From a bacterium (GTDB taxonomy: Bacteria > Vulcanimicrobiota > Xenobia > Xenobiales > JADMJV01), in contig JASBRJ010000032.1 in NCBI GenBank assembly GCA_030149525.1, forward strand, positions 1 to 40,551: DNA of 40,551 nucleotides, in the 5' to 3' direction. Each line of letters starts with the position of its first letter. Position 1 is the stretch's first letter. The notes under the pieces are model-generated. The model was not told where the DNA came from, did not search any database, and saw nothing but the letters and a program-made list of their open reading frames with translations. A program made the translations under genes and the position numbers. Positions 31,094 to 38,723 of the stretch are shown here, piece after piece.

Positions 31094-32219
31094 TGTCCTG
31101 ACAGAAGCAGAGTACCTCCTGAAAATGAGAGATTATCAAGCGGCCGTCGACTGCATTCGAGCCGCCGACCCCTCACAAGATCGGGAGGTTCAGGCCCTTC
31201 GCAGACGTTTTCTAGCCTGGGCCACCCTCGCTACCGGCGAGACCACCCAGGCCTACGAACTCTTCTGGTCATGCGCTCACCACGAGGGCGCAAGAGCGGG
31301 CATCCTCCTTCTCACCGTTCTGGCCGGACAGGTCGAGACTGCGGTCACCAATTGGCGAAGATATTGCGACAAACTTCCCCATCCGCCGCTATCCTTGCCG
31401 GACAAAGAGTGGCACACGCCTGCCGTGGTCCGACCTGCCCTTATGATCTTGGAAAACTATCCTTTCCCGGAGCGAAGCACCGACAAAGGGGCAGCCGCCG
31501 TCTACCAGGCTCTGCTCCATCAGACTCAAGGCAACGCTTCCGAAACCTTTCGCACCCTGGGGCGGGTGACCGACTACTACCTGCCGGCCCAGCTTCTAAG
31601 AGACAAGTGGATGGACGGGCTACTGTGTCTACCTTTGCCTAAGAACTCGCCAGAGACAGCCGCCGAGTCCAGCAGGCCCCAGGAACGATCAACGACCAGC
31701 CTGCGAGGGCACCGAGCTGAAGATGTGGTGGCTAAAGCGGTCCAGATCTTACTCTATCCAGACATCGAACTTCTCCAGGGCCAGTGCGAGACAGCGCTTC
31801 AAGAGGGGCGATACCTGGAAGCTCTGGAGGCGCTCAGACGCATGCTTTTTCTGGACCCGCAGCATACACCCAGCTTGGAGAAACGATGGCGCTTGTATCT
31901 CATGCTGGAAGAACCGGATGCGGCCAAAGCAGACCTCTTCTATCTCATGGACCTTTACGAACGAGAAAAACAGATCCTTGCATGCCAGCGCGTGGCCGCC
32001 CAGACGCTGGACCTTTTTCCCGAAGATGAGAGAGCTCTCTTGAAAATGTGTTTTTTGCAGGCTCGTCTGGACTGCCCCACAGAGCTTGCCCTCTATGGCA
32101 GAAAGCTTTTGGCTCTGTGTCGCAAGAACGATCTTCATGAACGTGCCAACAGTTATCGACGCTGGCTTCTGCGCCAGTCGCTCAGCCTCGATGACCGAAC
32201 AGATTTTGAAGTCGGCTGA
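31086..32219 (+). CDS. TPR-repeat protein coupled to mcsB
   Basis: A 377-residue all-helical soluble protein. Helix pairs of tetratricopeptide type are visible near the N-terminus (LTEAEYLLKMRDYQAAVDCIRAA) and in the C-terminal half (CETALQEGRYLEALEALRRMLFLDP, then PDAAKADLFYLMDLYERE). A less regular linker at about 195-225 (SPETAAESSRPQERST) is probably flexible. There is no signal peptide or membrane span. The start is ATG 31086, which overlaps the mcsB stop by 8 nt in the same ATGGATAG arrangement as mcsA/mcsB, so it should be co-translated and may act with the arginine kinase, for example as a substrate or degradation adaptor. That link is inference from context only. Confidence 0.82.
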   Translation: MDSVLTEAEYLLKMRDYQAAVDCIRAADPSQDREVQALRRRFLAWATLATGETTQAYELFWSCAHHEGARAGILLLTVLAGQVETAVTNWRRYCDKLPHPPLSLPDKEWHTPAVVRPALMILENYPFPERSTDKGAAAVYQALLHQTQGNASETFRTLGRVTDYYLPAQLLRDKWMDGLLCLPLPKNSPETAAESSRPQERSTTSLRGHRAEDVVAKAVQILLYPDIELLQGQCETALQEGRYLEALEALRRMLFLDPQHTPSLEKRWRLYLMLEEPDAAKADLFYLMDLYEREKQILACQRVAAQTLDLFPEDERALLKMCFLQARLDCPTELALYGRKLLALCRKNDLHERANSYRRWLLRQSLSLDDRTDFEVG

Positions 32220-32293
32220 CCCGCATCTGAAAAAGTGTGAACCAGATCACAGAATCTTCTCGTCACTCTCTCTAGCATGAAACGAGGGTCAGT

Positions 32294-33226
32294 ATGCGAC
32301 CCAAAGAGTCACAGGTGCATCATCTCACGAAATCGCACCGCTCTGAAGAAAGAGAGAGAATGTCCGAACCGAATCAGAACCTTCTCCGCCTATCCTACAA
32401 CGAGTTGATGGAACTTCTGGACAAGAGCTCCGTCCTCGAAGGGTACCAAGCAGAAGCTTTCGCTCGCGCCCTGCGCGACGTCCCCCTTTACGAAAACGAG
32501 CCGCAACTTCAGCTCATTCACAGCAAAGCCGTCCTTTCCAGAATGCAAGAAACTTTTGATTTCGAAGAAGCTCTGGTCTTATCACATGTTCAAGAAAGCG
32601 TTCCCTCGTTTTATCTCAGCCTGACCCTCCGTCAGACGTTCGCCCGCGGGCTTGTTGTCTCGGCCCAGAAGAATCCCACCAGGAACGTCCTGGATAGGGC
32701 CCTGGACCGTGTGGCCAAACTTCCCAGTTTCAATTCCTGCCCCATCCTCCAACGGTGCGCCGGAGAACTGCTGTTGGAAGGGGTTGCCTCCTCCACCAGT
32801 CCCGAGGAAGCAACCCACTTTCTCTCTCAATTCCAGAAATTGCCGGGCATGAACTTTTGCCGGGAGCTTCAAAAGATTCAGGAGTGCGCCAAGCGGGAAG
32901 CTAAACGCGCGGGCCGAGACCCCATTGTGAAGATCGATCTCAACCAGAGGTTGGCCGCGCCCGTGAAAGTGGTGGCTAAACTGTTCGGGATGGGCGATTT
33001 CCGGATGCGTGTAGAGGTGAGAGGCCTGGAGTACTACGACCAGGTGGTTGTGAGAGTCCCGGCATTCACCGAGCGAGCGGCCCGCAAAGCGGCCAACAAA
33101 TTCATTCTAGATTTCCTGCGAAAACAGAGCGGCGACGACGAGAAAAAGAGCGCCAAGATTTTAGACGTGTTCCCCCCCGGTTCTCCCTGGGAATCGGGTC
33201 GCCATCCCGTCTTGAATCTCAAATAG
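32294..33226 (+). CDS. Protein of unknown function downstream of the mcsAB-TPR genes
   Basis: A 310-residue soluble protein, mainly helical to about residue 215, followed by an alpha/beta part (VKIDLNQRLAAPVKVVAKLFGMGDFRMRVEVRGLEYYDQVVVRV, then a helix AARKAANKFILDFLRKQ). I do not recognise a family. It contains several Cys, including a SCPILQRCAG segment. The start is ATG 32294, with GAGGG at 32284-32288 and 5 nt spacing; ATG 32360 after a purine-rich run is an alternative that would trim 22 residues. It follows the TPR gene by 74 nt and ends at a strong terminator, so it could be the last gene of the NCS1-mcsA-mcsB-TPR unit. Confidence 0.75.
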   Translation: MRPKESQVHHLTKSHRSEERERMSEPNQNLLRLSYNELMELLDKSSVLEGYQAEAFARALRDVPLYENEPQLQLIHSKAVLSRMQETFDFEEALVLSHVQESVPSFYLSLTLRQTFARGLVVSAQKNPTRNVLDRALDRVAKLPSFNSCPILQRCAGELLLEGVASSTSPEEATHFLSQFQKLPGMNFCRELQKIQECAKREAKRAGRDPIVKIDLNQRLAAPVKVVAKLFGMGDFRMRVEVRGLEYYDQVVVRVPAFTERAARKAANKFILDFLRKQSGDDEKKSAKILDVFPPGSPWESGRHPVLNLK

Positions 33227-33258
33227 CGAGCAACTACGGAAACCCTACCTAGCGCCAG

Positions 33259-33293
33259 GCGCCGGACAAGCCATTGAGTCCGGCGCTTTTTTT
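33259..33293 (+). terminator. Rho-independent terminator
   Basis: Stem GCGCCGGAC (33259-33267) / GTCCGGCGC (33278-33286), 10-nt loop, then seven T (33287-33293). It ends the cluster that begins with the NCS1 or mcsA gene and separates it from the sensor/transporter pair. Confidence 0.93.
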
Positions 33294-33349
33294 GTGCCCT
33301 GGCCGTGCCCGAGAAAGGCTACTCAAGTCAGGCGTAAAATCTTGCCAGG

Positions 33350-35110
33350 GTGAGGCTCCGACAAAAGTTCCTAACTCTCGTGGCAGCTCTCCTGATTCTG
33401 GTCCTCGGCGGTAGCTTCGTCTTTCTCTTTCGAGATCTGCGAAGTGAGTTCGAGCGAAATTTTTCTGAAGACCTGGAGAGTTCGGCGGCTGCTTTTCGGG
33501 CTCAGGAGCGTCAGCGCTTCCAAAGCATGGAGGTGATCGGGAGCTTTTTAGAGAGCTCACCCAGCTTTCGGAATGTCCTCCGCCGCTCCGACTATCAGAC
33601 CATGCATCAATACCTGTTAGATGTGAACGGTTCTATGCAGGTCACCCTCTTGATCCTTACCGACGCCTCGGGCAAACTGCTCAACCGAACCGACAGGGAA
33701 GGCGAACAGGGCACCGATCTTTCCGGCCAAATCCCCATTCAGGGTGCACTCAACGGCGAATCTATTCGCGATTATTGGTTAGAAGACGATAAGCTCTATC
33801 AAGTGGTCTCTCTACCCCTGGTGGACTCTCACGATTATGTGGACGGAAGCCTGACTCTTGGCTTTGAAATTAACAAGAGTTTCCTGACCTCACTGAAAAA
33901 AGAGCTAGGTGGCGAGGTGGGCTTCCAGGTGGGTGAGAGCTGGAGTCTCACCACCAGTGACAAGCTCGATAATCCGAATTCCCCTCAACTTCTGACCCGG
34001 CGTCTGCCTCTCTCCGATGAACCATCGACTCAAGCCCACAAAGTCTTTCTTCTTGGCAAAAGCTTAGAACCGGTCCAACGTTTCGTGCAGAGCTCTCAAC
34101 TCAAATTGGCCACACTAGGCGTGGTCGCCCTAATACTGGCGCTTCTCATCAGCCTCCCGCTCATCGGCCGGATGACCAACCCCGTGGAGCTGTTGGAGAA
34201 GGCCCAGGCCGAAATGAGAACGATTTTCACAGCCAACCTCGACGGACTCCTCGCCACCGACGAAAAGGGATTGATCACGACCTGCAATCCTGCCGCCACG
34301 GTGGCTCTGGGACGGCCCGAAAAGGACCTCGTAGGATATCCCATCACCGAGAAACTACCCGCCTCACTTCACCAACAGTTGGAGTCGACGCCGGGAGTCT
34401 CTCAGACAGCAACCTTCTCCCGACAAGGTCGTGACTTCAAACTCTACCGAACATCCGTTCGCATCGACGATTCCGATCTCTTAGGCAACATTTTCCTATT
34501 CCATGACATCACCCGGGAAAGAGAACGGGAGAAACTGTTTGAGCAATTCCTGGAGAGTCTGGACTCCCGTTTGACCGAAGAGATGGAGCAACTCGAGCTC
34601 TCTATCGATCTCAAGAACCTGAAACTCTGGCACCAACTGAAACGAGACTCTTGGAGGCCCAGACTCAAGCGTGTCCATCTCGACAAACTCCATAGCTCGC
34701 TCTCCTCCACATGGCCTGAAGAACCGCGCCTACAACTCGATTTCCCCTCCCATCGGGATGAGTATGTCGCGGCCGACGAAGATAGCCTGATAATCCTTCT
34801 TCAGAACCTTATCCAGGCCGGACTTTCCCAGGCTGAATCCACGGTTAGACTGCGCGTCGGCAAAAACGGCGGAGCCTTCGACTTTTCCGTCACGGTGAAT
34901 CACCCGGACTCGAACCATCTCCTCGCTGTGGAGGCCGCTCAGGAGAGCGATCCCTACTATCAGGCGCTCGGGTTGGTGGGACTCGGCCTTTTCGTCACCA
35001 CCAAACTGCTTGAGCTTCATGAAAATCGGCTGCATATCCGATCGATCCCCGCAAGTCACGGCCAAGAATTCTTCTTCACTCTCCCCGCTGCCGTGGAGGG
35101 AGAAGCTTGA
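33350..35110 (+). CDS. Sensor protein with degenerate histidine-kinase core
   Basis: A 586-residue membrane receptor. TM1 (about 6-26) and TM2 (about 251-273) flank a Cache-like outer domain (LLILTDASGKLLNRTD and LYQVVSLPLVD are typical strands). A PAS domain follows at about 285-395 (MRTIFTANLDGLLATDEKGLITTCNPAA). The expected phosphoacceptor helix (about 400-450) has no H-E-x-R/K motif. The ATPase-like domain keeps an N-box-like LLQNLIQ and a G2-like LGLVGLGLFVTTKLLELH, but the G1 DxGxG motif is gone (VTVNHPDSNHLL). It therefore looks like a pseudo-kinase that senses and signals by conformation. The start is GTG 33350 with a weak SD. It overlaps the next gene by 4 nt (TTGA), which suggests the two act together. 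Confidence 0.85.
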   Translation: MRLRQKFLTLVAALLILVLGGSFVFLFRDLRSEFERNFSEDLESSAAAFRAQERQRFQSMEVIGSFLESSPSFRNVLRRSDYQTMHQYLLDVNGSMQVTLLILTDASGKLLNRTDREGEQGTDLSGQIPIQGALNGESIRDYWLEDDKLYQVVSLPLVDSHDYVDGSLTLGFEINKSFLTSLKKELGGEVGFQVGESWSLTTSDKLDNPNSPQLLTRRLPLSDEPSTQAHKVFLLGKSLEPVQRFVQSSQLKLATLGVVALILALLISLPLIGRMTNPVELLEKAQAEMRTIFTANLDGLLATDEKGLITTCNPAATVALGRPEKDLVGYPITEKLPASLHQQLESTPGVSQTATFSRQGRDFKLYRTSVRIDDSDLLGNIFLFHDITREREREKLFEQFLESLDSRLTEEMEQLELSIDLKNLKLWHQLKRDSWRPRLKRVHLDKLHSSLSSTWPEEPRLQLDFPSHRDEYVAADEDSLIILLQNLIQAGLSQAESTVRLRVGKNGGAFDFSVTVNHPDSNHLLAVEAAQESDPYYQALGLVGLGLFVTTKLLELHENRLHIRSIPASHGQEFFFTLPAAVEGEA

Positions 35111-37998
35111 ACGGAGCCCTCTCGTTTCTTTTTCCGGACGTTCGCTCTTCGGAACTTCACCGGTTCCGCTTCTTCTTTGTCCTGGCCGGTTTACTCATGG
35201 CTTCTCAAGCGACGGCGATGACGGTTTGCGAATCGCTCCTTTTGTCACGACTCGGCATTGAGGCGCTCCCCTACTCTGTTCTAGCCGCCTCTGCGCTCAC
35301 CATGGGATGTAGCTACCTTTACTCCCAGCGGGTGGGTCGTGCCCGCCATGAAAGCACCATGCTTATCCTTATCGGCCTGGCTGTTCTGGTCGTCGGTCTA
35401 AGCTTTCCCCTGGTCCTGGCCCGCTACAAAGCCGCCTACGTCGGCATCTTCGCCTTCCATTTCGTCACTTTTAGCCTTTTCAGCGGTCACTTGCAGGCTC
35501 TGGCCAACGACTACTTCGATACCCTGGCCTCCAAGAGAGTCATGCCGCTAGTGGGCGTGGGCGCGACCGCTGGAGAGATCGCCGGAGGACTGTGCTCCTC
35601 GGCTGTCACCAAGGTTGTCTCCATCGAGGCACTTATGGGTGTCTGGATACTCTTTCTGATTCTAGCCGCCGCCTTTATTCTGAAGAATCGTGAAGAGCTG
35701 CGGCTGTGGAACCCTTCCCAGACGTCAGGCGCCGATGAGACCCGAGATGTCACCAAAATCTCCATGCTGGGCTTGCTGAAGACGGCACCGTTGAACCGGT
35801 CTCTGCTCGGTACCGTCTGCTGCATGGTTCTCACCATGTCTATGGTCCAGTACGTGGTTTCCGATGTTTTTGTGGCAAGCTTTCCCAACGAAAATAAGCT
35901 GGCATCCTTTTTAGGCGTTTTTGTGGCCTGCTCCAACGCCCTTGAGCTTCTGCTCGCCTCCCAGGTGACACCCAGACTGCTAAAAAAACTGGGAGTAGCA
36001 AAAACCAACACAATCCACTCGATCCTGGCTCTGATTACGCTCAGCCTGTTGTGGAATCAATACACCCTGATCCCTGCCATGCTGGCCTGGGCGAATCGTA
36101 AAACCGTTCACGACGCTCTGGCCGGCCCGGTGAGAAGGCTTCTCTTCAACGCCTGTCCCAACAAAACGCGGATTTCTCTTATGGCCTTCATTTCCGGAGT
36201 GGCGGGTTCCGCCGCTCGCGCTGTAGCAAGCCTCTTACTTTTTGTTATGCAGAATCGACTAGAGGCACGAACCTTCATCCTGTGGGGGCTAGGATTTGCC
36301 GCGCTCTACCTCTTCTTCTCTCTGGTCGTGGGGGGAGACTACTTGCAAGCTCTTAAGGAACAAGTGGAGGAGGGCCGTCTTCGGCTGGACGCGAGAGAGG
36401 TTTGGAAGGGCGAAGAACTCACGTTACTATGGTACGACTGCCTTTGCGACCCGAAGGAGCAGGAACTCCGTCGCCTGGCCGGGTTGCTGGACTCCCAAGA
36501 TCACACGGAGGTCCTTCTGGAGAGTCTTTCCCACACCTCGGCGTTGGTTCGCAGAATCTGTGCCGAACAACTTGGAGTTCGGTGTCCTGAGAGCTGCCTT
36601 GACGACACCGATGACGAGGTGAGATTGGCGGCCTGCACGGCCCACTGGCAAAACCCGGAGAAAATGAAGGCGCTCCTCACAGATGCCAATCCGGCGGTCC
36701 GTCAGCGAGCGGAAGCCGCTTGCGGAGAATTGAAGAACGAGCCAACTCCCGACCAGATAAGGTTCCTCCACTTTGGAATGCTGGACAAGGCACTGGAATG
36801 CCTTGAACACAGCGACTCCGCTTATCAGATAGCTGCACTCCACCGGTTGTCCGGAGAGTTCTGCGTAGCGCTGGAGCGAATCTTTCGAAAAATCCAGGAC
36901 CCTCGAGTGGAAGTCAGTGTGGCAGCCGTGCAGTCACTCGCCGGATGGAGTGATCCCATGGCTTTGGTGCTTCTGTCTCGAACCCTCGAACATGAGCGAG
37001 CCAGGACTCGGCAGGCCGCCTCACAGGCCTTGGCAGGTAAAGGTGCCTCCGCTCTGGCGCACCTCAAGCCCTATTTCCGCTCGGAGAGAAAAGTGGTGGC
37101 AGAGGCGGCCTTCGATGCTCTCTCCGGCCTGGACGACCCGGAGGTCAGAGAGACCCTCGGTCAGGAGTTAAGGCTGCTGGTTCGAGAGGCCTGGAAAAGC
37201 CTGATCCTTTATCACCGGGCCGCTGTCCTGGGCGAGGAATCTCTCAGCTTTCTGAGTCGCGCCCTGCTGGACCGGTCTGAGAAGTACAAGAGTCTCGCCT
37301 TTAAAGTTCTCTCTCTCCTGGAGGACGATACCGTGGTAGGCTCGGTGGTCAACGCTCTGCGGTTCAGCGATGCGGGGAAACGAGCTACGGCGCTTGAGAT
37401 TCTCTCCAACCTGGGTGATCGTGAGGCGGCCGGCTTGCTGGTCTTGTTGACAGAAAACTCGCCACTTGCCGAGCGATTGACGCTGGCGCAGAAAGAGAGC
37501 TCCTCACTGGCCGGGCTCCCTCATCAGCGCGACAAGCTCTTAGCACTGTGCCTTCAGTCCTCCGACCGTTTCGTGACTCTCGGAGCCCTATCAGCTCTGC
37601 AAAGAAGCGCAAGCCCACTCCCCGCCAAACTCTTAGCTTTGGGCGGATTTGAAATCTTCAGCGGGCTTTCCCTGGAAGAGCTTATGGAACTGGAAGCCCT
37701 CCTGGTGGAGGAGCGCTTTTCTGCAGGGAGTCCGATCCTCGAATCGGGTGAAACCTACGGAAAGCTCTATCTTCTGATTTCCGGCCGCCTCAGTGACGGG
37801 GCGACCGTCGCCGGGGAAGTGGGCATCATGGACGGCGGACCTGAAGTTGCAACAGTGACGGCCCAAGCGAACTCTCGCCTCTGGAGCCTCTCCGGCGACG
37901 ACTTCAGGCGACTCATCAAGCATCAGCCTTCGGTGGCCTTTCCACTCATTCGGCGGATGGTGAAGAGAGTCAAGGAAAAGGAAGCTAGCGGCCTGTAA
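35107..37998 (+). CDS. Nucleotide-transporter-like membrane domain + HEAT repeats + cNMP-binding domain
   Basis: A 963-residue fusion. Residues about 1-415 form a 12-helix membrane domain resembling the ATP/ADP translocase (NTT) branch of the major facilitator group (FFFVLAGLLMASQATAMTVCESLLL; YFDTLASKRVMPLVGVGATAGEIAGG; SLMAFISGVAGSAARAVASLLLF). About 430-840 are HEAT-type helical repeats (VLLLSRTLEHERARTRQAASQALAG; DGDREAAG-like units). About 845-955 are a cyclic-nucleotide-binding domain (FSGLSLEELMELEALLVEERFSAGSPILESGETYGKLYLLISGRLS), in which the usual phosphate-binding R-x-A-S/T is not obvious (EVGIMDGGPEVATVTA). The start TTG 35107 overlaps the sensor gene (TTGA). Such fusions exist in some free-living bacteria; transport of nucleotides by this one is unproven. 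Confidence 0.83.
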   Translation: MNGALSFLFPDVRSSELHRFRFFFVLAGLLMASQATAMTVCESLLLSRLGIEALPYSVLAASALTMGCSYLYSQRVGRARHESTMLILIGLAVLVVGLSFPLVLARYKAAYVGIFAFHFVTFSLFSGHLQALANDYFDTLASKRVMPLVGVGATAGEIAGGLCSSAVTKVVSIEALMGVWILFLILAAAFILKNREELRLWNPSQTSGADETRDVTKISMLGLLKTAPLNRSLLGTVCCMVLTMSMVQYVVSDVFVASFPNENKLASFLGVFVACSNALELLLASQVTPRLLKKLGVAKTNTIHSILALITLSLLWNQYTLIPAMLAWANRKTVHDALAGPVRRLLFNACPNKTRISLMAFISGVAGSAARAVASLLLFVMQNRLEARTFILWGLGFAALYLFFSLVVGGDYLQALKEQVEEGRLRLDAREVWKGEELTLLWYDCLCDPKEQELRRLAGLLDSQDHTEVLLESLSHTSALVRRICAEQLGVRCPESCLDDTDDEVRLAACTAHWQNPEKMKALLTDANPAVRQRAEAACGELKNEPTPDQIRFLHFGMLDKALECLEHSDSAYQIAALHRLSGEFCVALERIFRKIQDPRVEVSVAAVQSLAGWSDPMALVLLSRTLEHERARTRQAASQALAGKGASALAHLKPYFRSERKVVAEAAFDALSGLDDPEVRETLGQELRLLVREAWKSLILYHRAAVLGEESLSFLSRALLDRSEKYKSLAFKVLSLLEDDTVVGSVVNALRFSDAGKRATALEILSNLGDREAAGLLVLLTENSPLAERLTLAQKESSSLAGLPHQRDKLLALCLQSSDRFVTLGALSALQRSASPLPAKLLALGGFEIFSGLSLEELMELEALLVEERFSAGSPILESGETYGKLYLLISGRLSDGATVAGEVGIMDGGPEVATVTAQANSRLWSLSGDDFRRLIKHQPSVAFPLIRRMVKRVKEKEASGL

Positions 37999-38019
37999 GC
38001 GACGAGTGGGATGAGGACT

Positions 38020-38700
38020 TTAAAAAGTGAAATCGAGAGAGGCGCTCTGTCCGGCCTTTATCTCAACCGTTTCTAACTTCGAACCCAACCGCGGATGCCA
38101 AGCCTTTACGGTGTACTTTCCGGGCGGCAGTTCCTTGATAGTGTAGGCATGATCGGAGCCTGGTTGGGCGAAGAAACCGTTTTCAAGAATTACAATGAAA
38201 GCGTTCATGTGGGCGTGAATGTGACAGAAGAGTTCCACCACACCCGGTTTCTCAAAAACAAGAGAGCGAGACTCCCCGTTGGCGTATTGGGGCAACTCGA
38301 AGGCTCGAGCTTTGGACTCGGAGTAAACCCCGTGGTAGATCTTGTCGTCGTTCGGGAACTCCACTTTCGTGCCTACCATCACCGGCAGGACGAAGGGGAT
38401 AAAGTTTCTGTCTTTCTGTCTCATCACAGCCGGGGTCGACGACTTCGTTATCGGCGCGTTCATCACGGACACGACCACCGAGCGAACCTCGTCCCGGTTT
38501 TCACTCTTCGAGCCGCTTCTGTCGGTGTAGGAGCGGTCATCTTGATTGGAGCGCAACGGCTGCCGCCGGTTGCGCCTCACAACCTTACGGATGGGTGTCT
38601 TGATCTCCACCTTGCCTCGAAGCGTCTCGGCAGAAACCGACATCGGCTCCAGCAGAACAAACAAAATAAAGCTTAAAACAACGCAGGCACCCCGTCTCAT
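38020..38700 (-). CDS. Periplasmic cupredoxin-like protein
   Basis: A 226-residue exported protein. The signal peptide runs to about residue 24 (VVLSFILFVLLEPMSVSA). A basic/polar linker rich in Arg, Ser and Asp follows (about 30-75), then a cupredoxin-like domain: VEFPNDDKIYHGVYS gives the first His, and VVELFCHIHAHMNAFIV gives Cys, His at +3 and Met at +6, the type-1 copper ligand set. The end (YTIKELPPGKYTVKAWHPRLGSKLETVEI) is a carboxypeptidase-regulatory-like beta domain, a combination common in periplasmic electron-carrier or copper-handling proteins. The start is ATG 38700 (minus); its GGAGG is 14 nt away, which is rather far. It is convergent with the HEAT fusion (21-nt gap) and divergent from the SLH porin (23-nt gap). 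Confidence 0.82.
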   Translation of the reverse strand: MRRGACVVLSFILFVLLEPMSVSAETLRGKVEIKTPIRKVVRRNRRQPLRSNQDDRSYTDRSGSKSENRDEVRSVVVSVMNAPITKSSTPAVMRQKDRNFIPFVLPVMVGTKVEFPNDDKIYHGVYSESKARAFELPQYANGESRSLVFEKPGVVELFCHIHAHMNAFIVILENGFFAQPGSDHAYTIKELPPGKYTVKAWHPRLGSKLETVEIKAGQSASLDFTF

Positions 38701-38723
38701 AGCGAGAACTTTCGCCTCCGACT
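38701..38723. other. 23-bp divergent intergenic spacer
   Basis: The starts of the cupredoxin gene (minus) and the SLH porin (plus) are 23 bp apart. There is no room for two promoters, so at least one must lie inside the other gene. No SD precedes the porin ATG; GGAGG on the minus strand lies 14 nt before the cupredoxin ATG. Confidence 0.7.
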
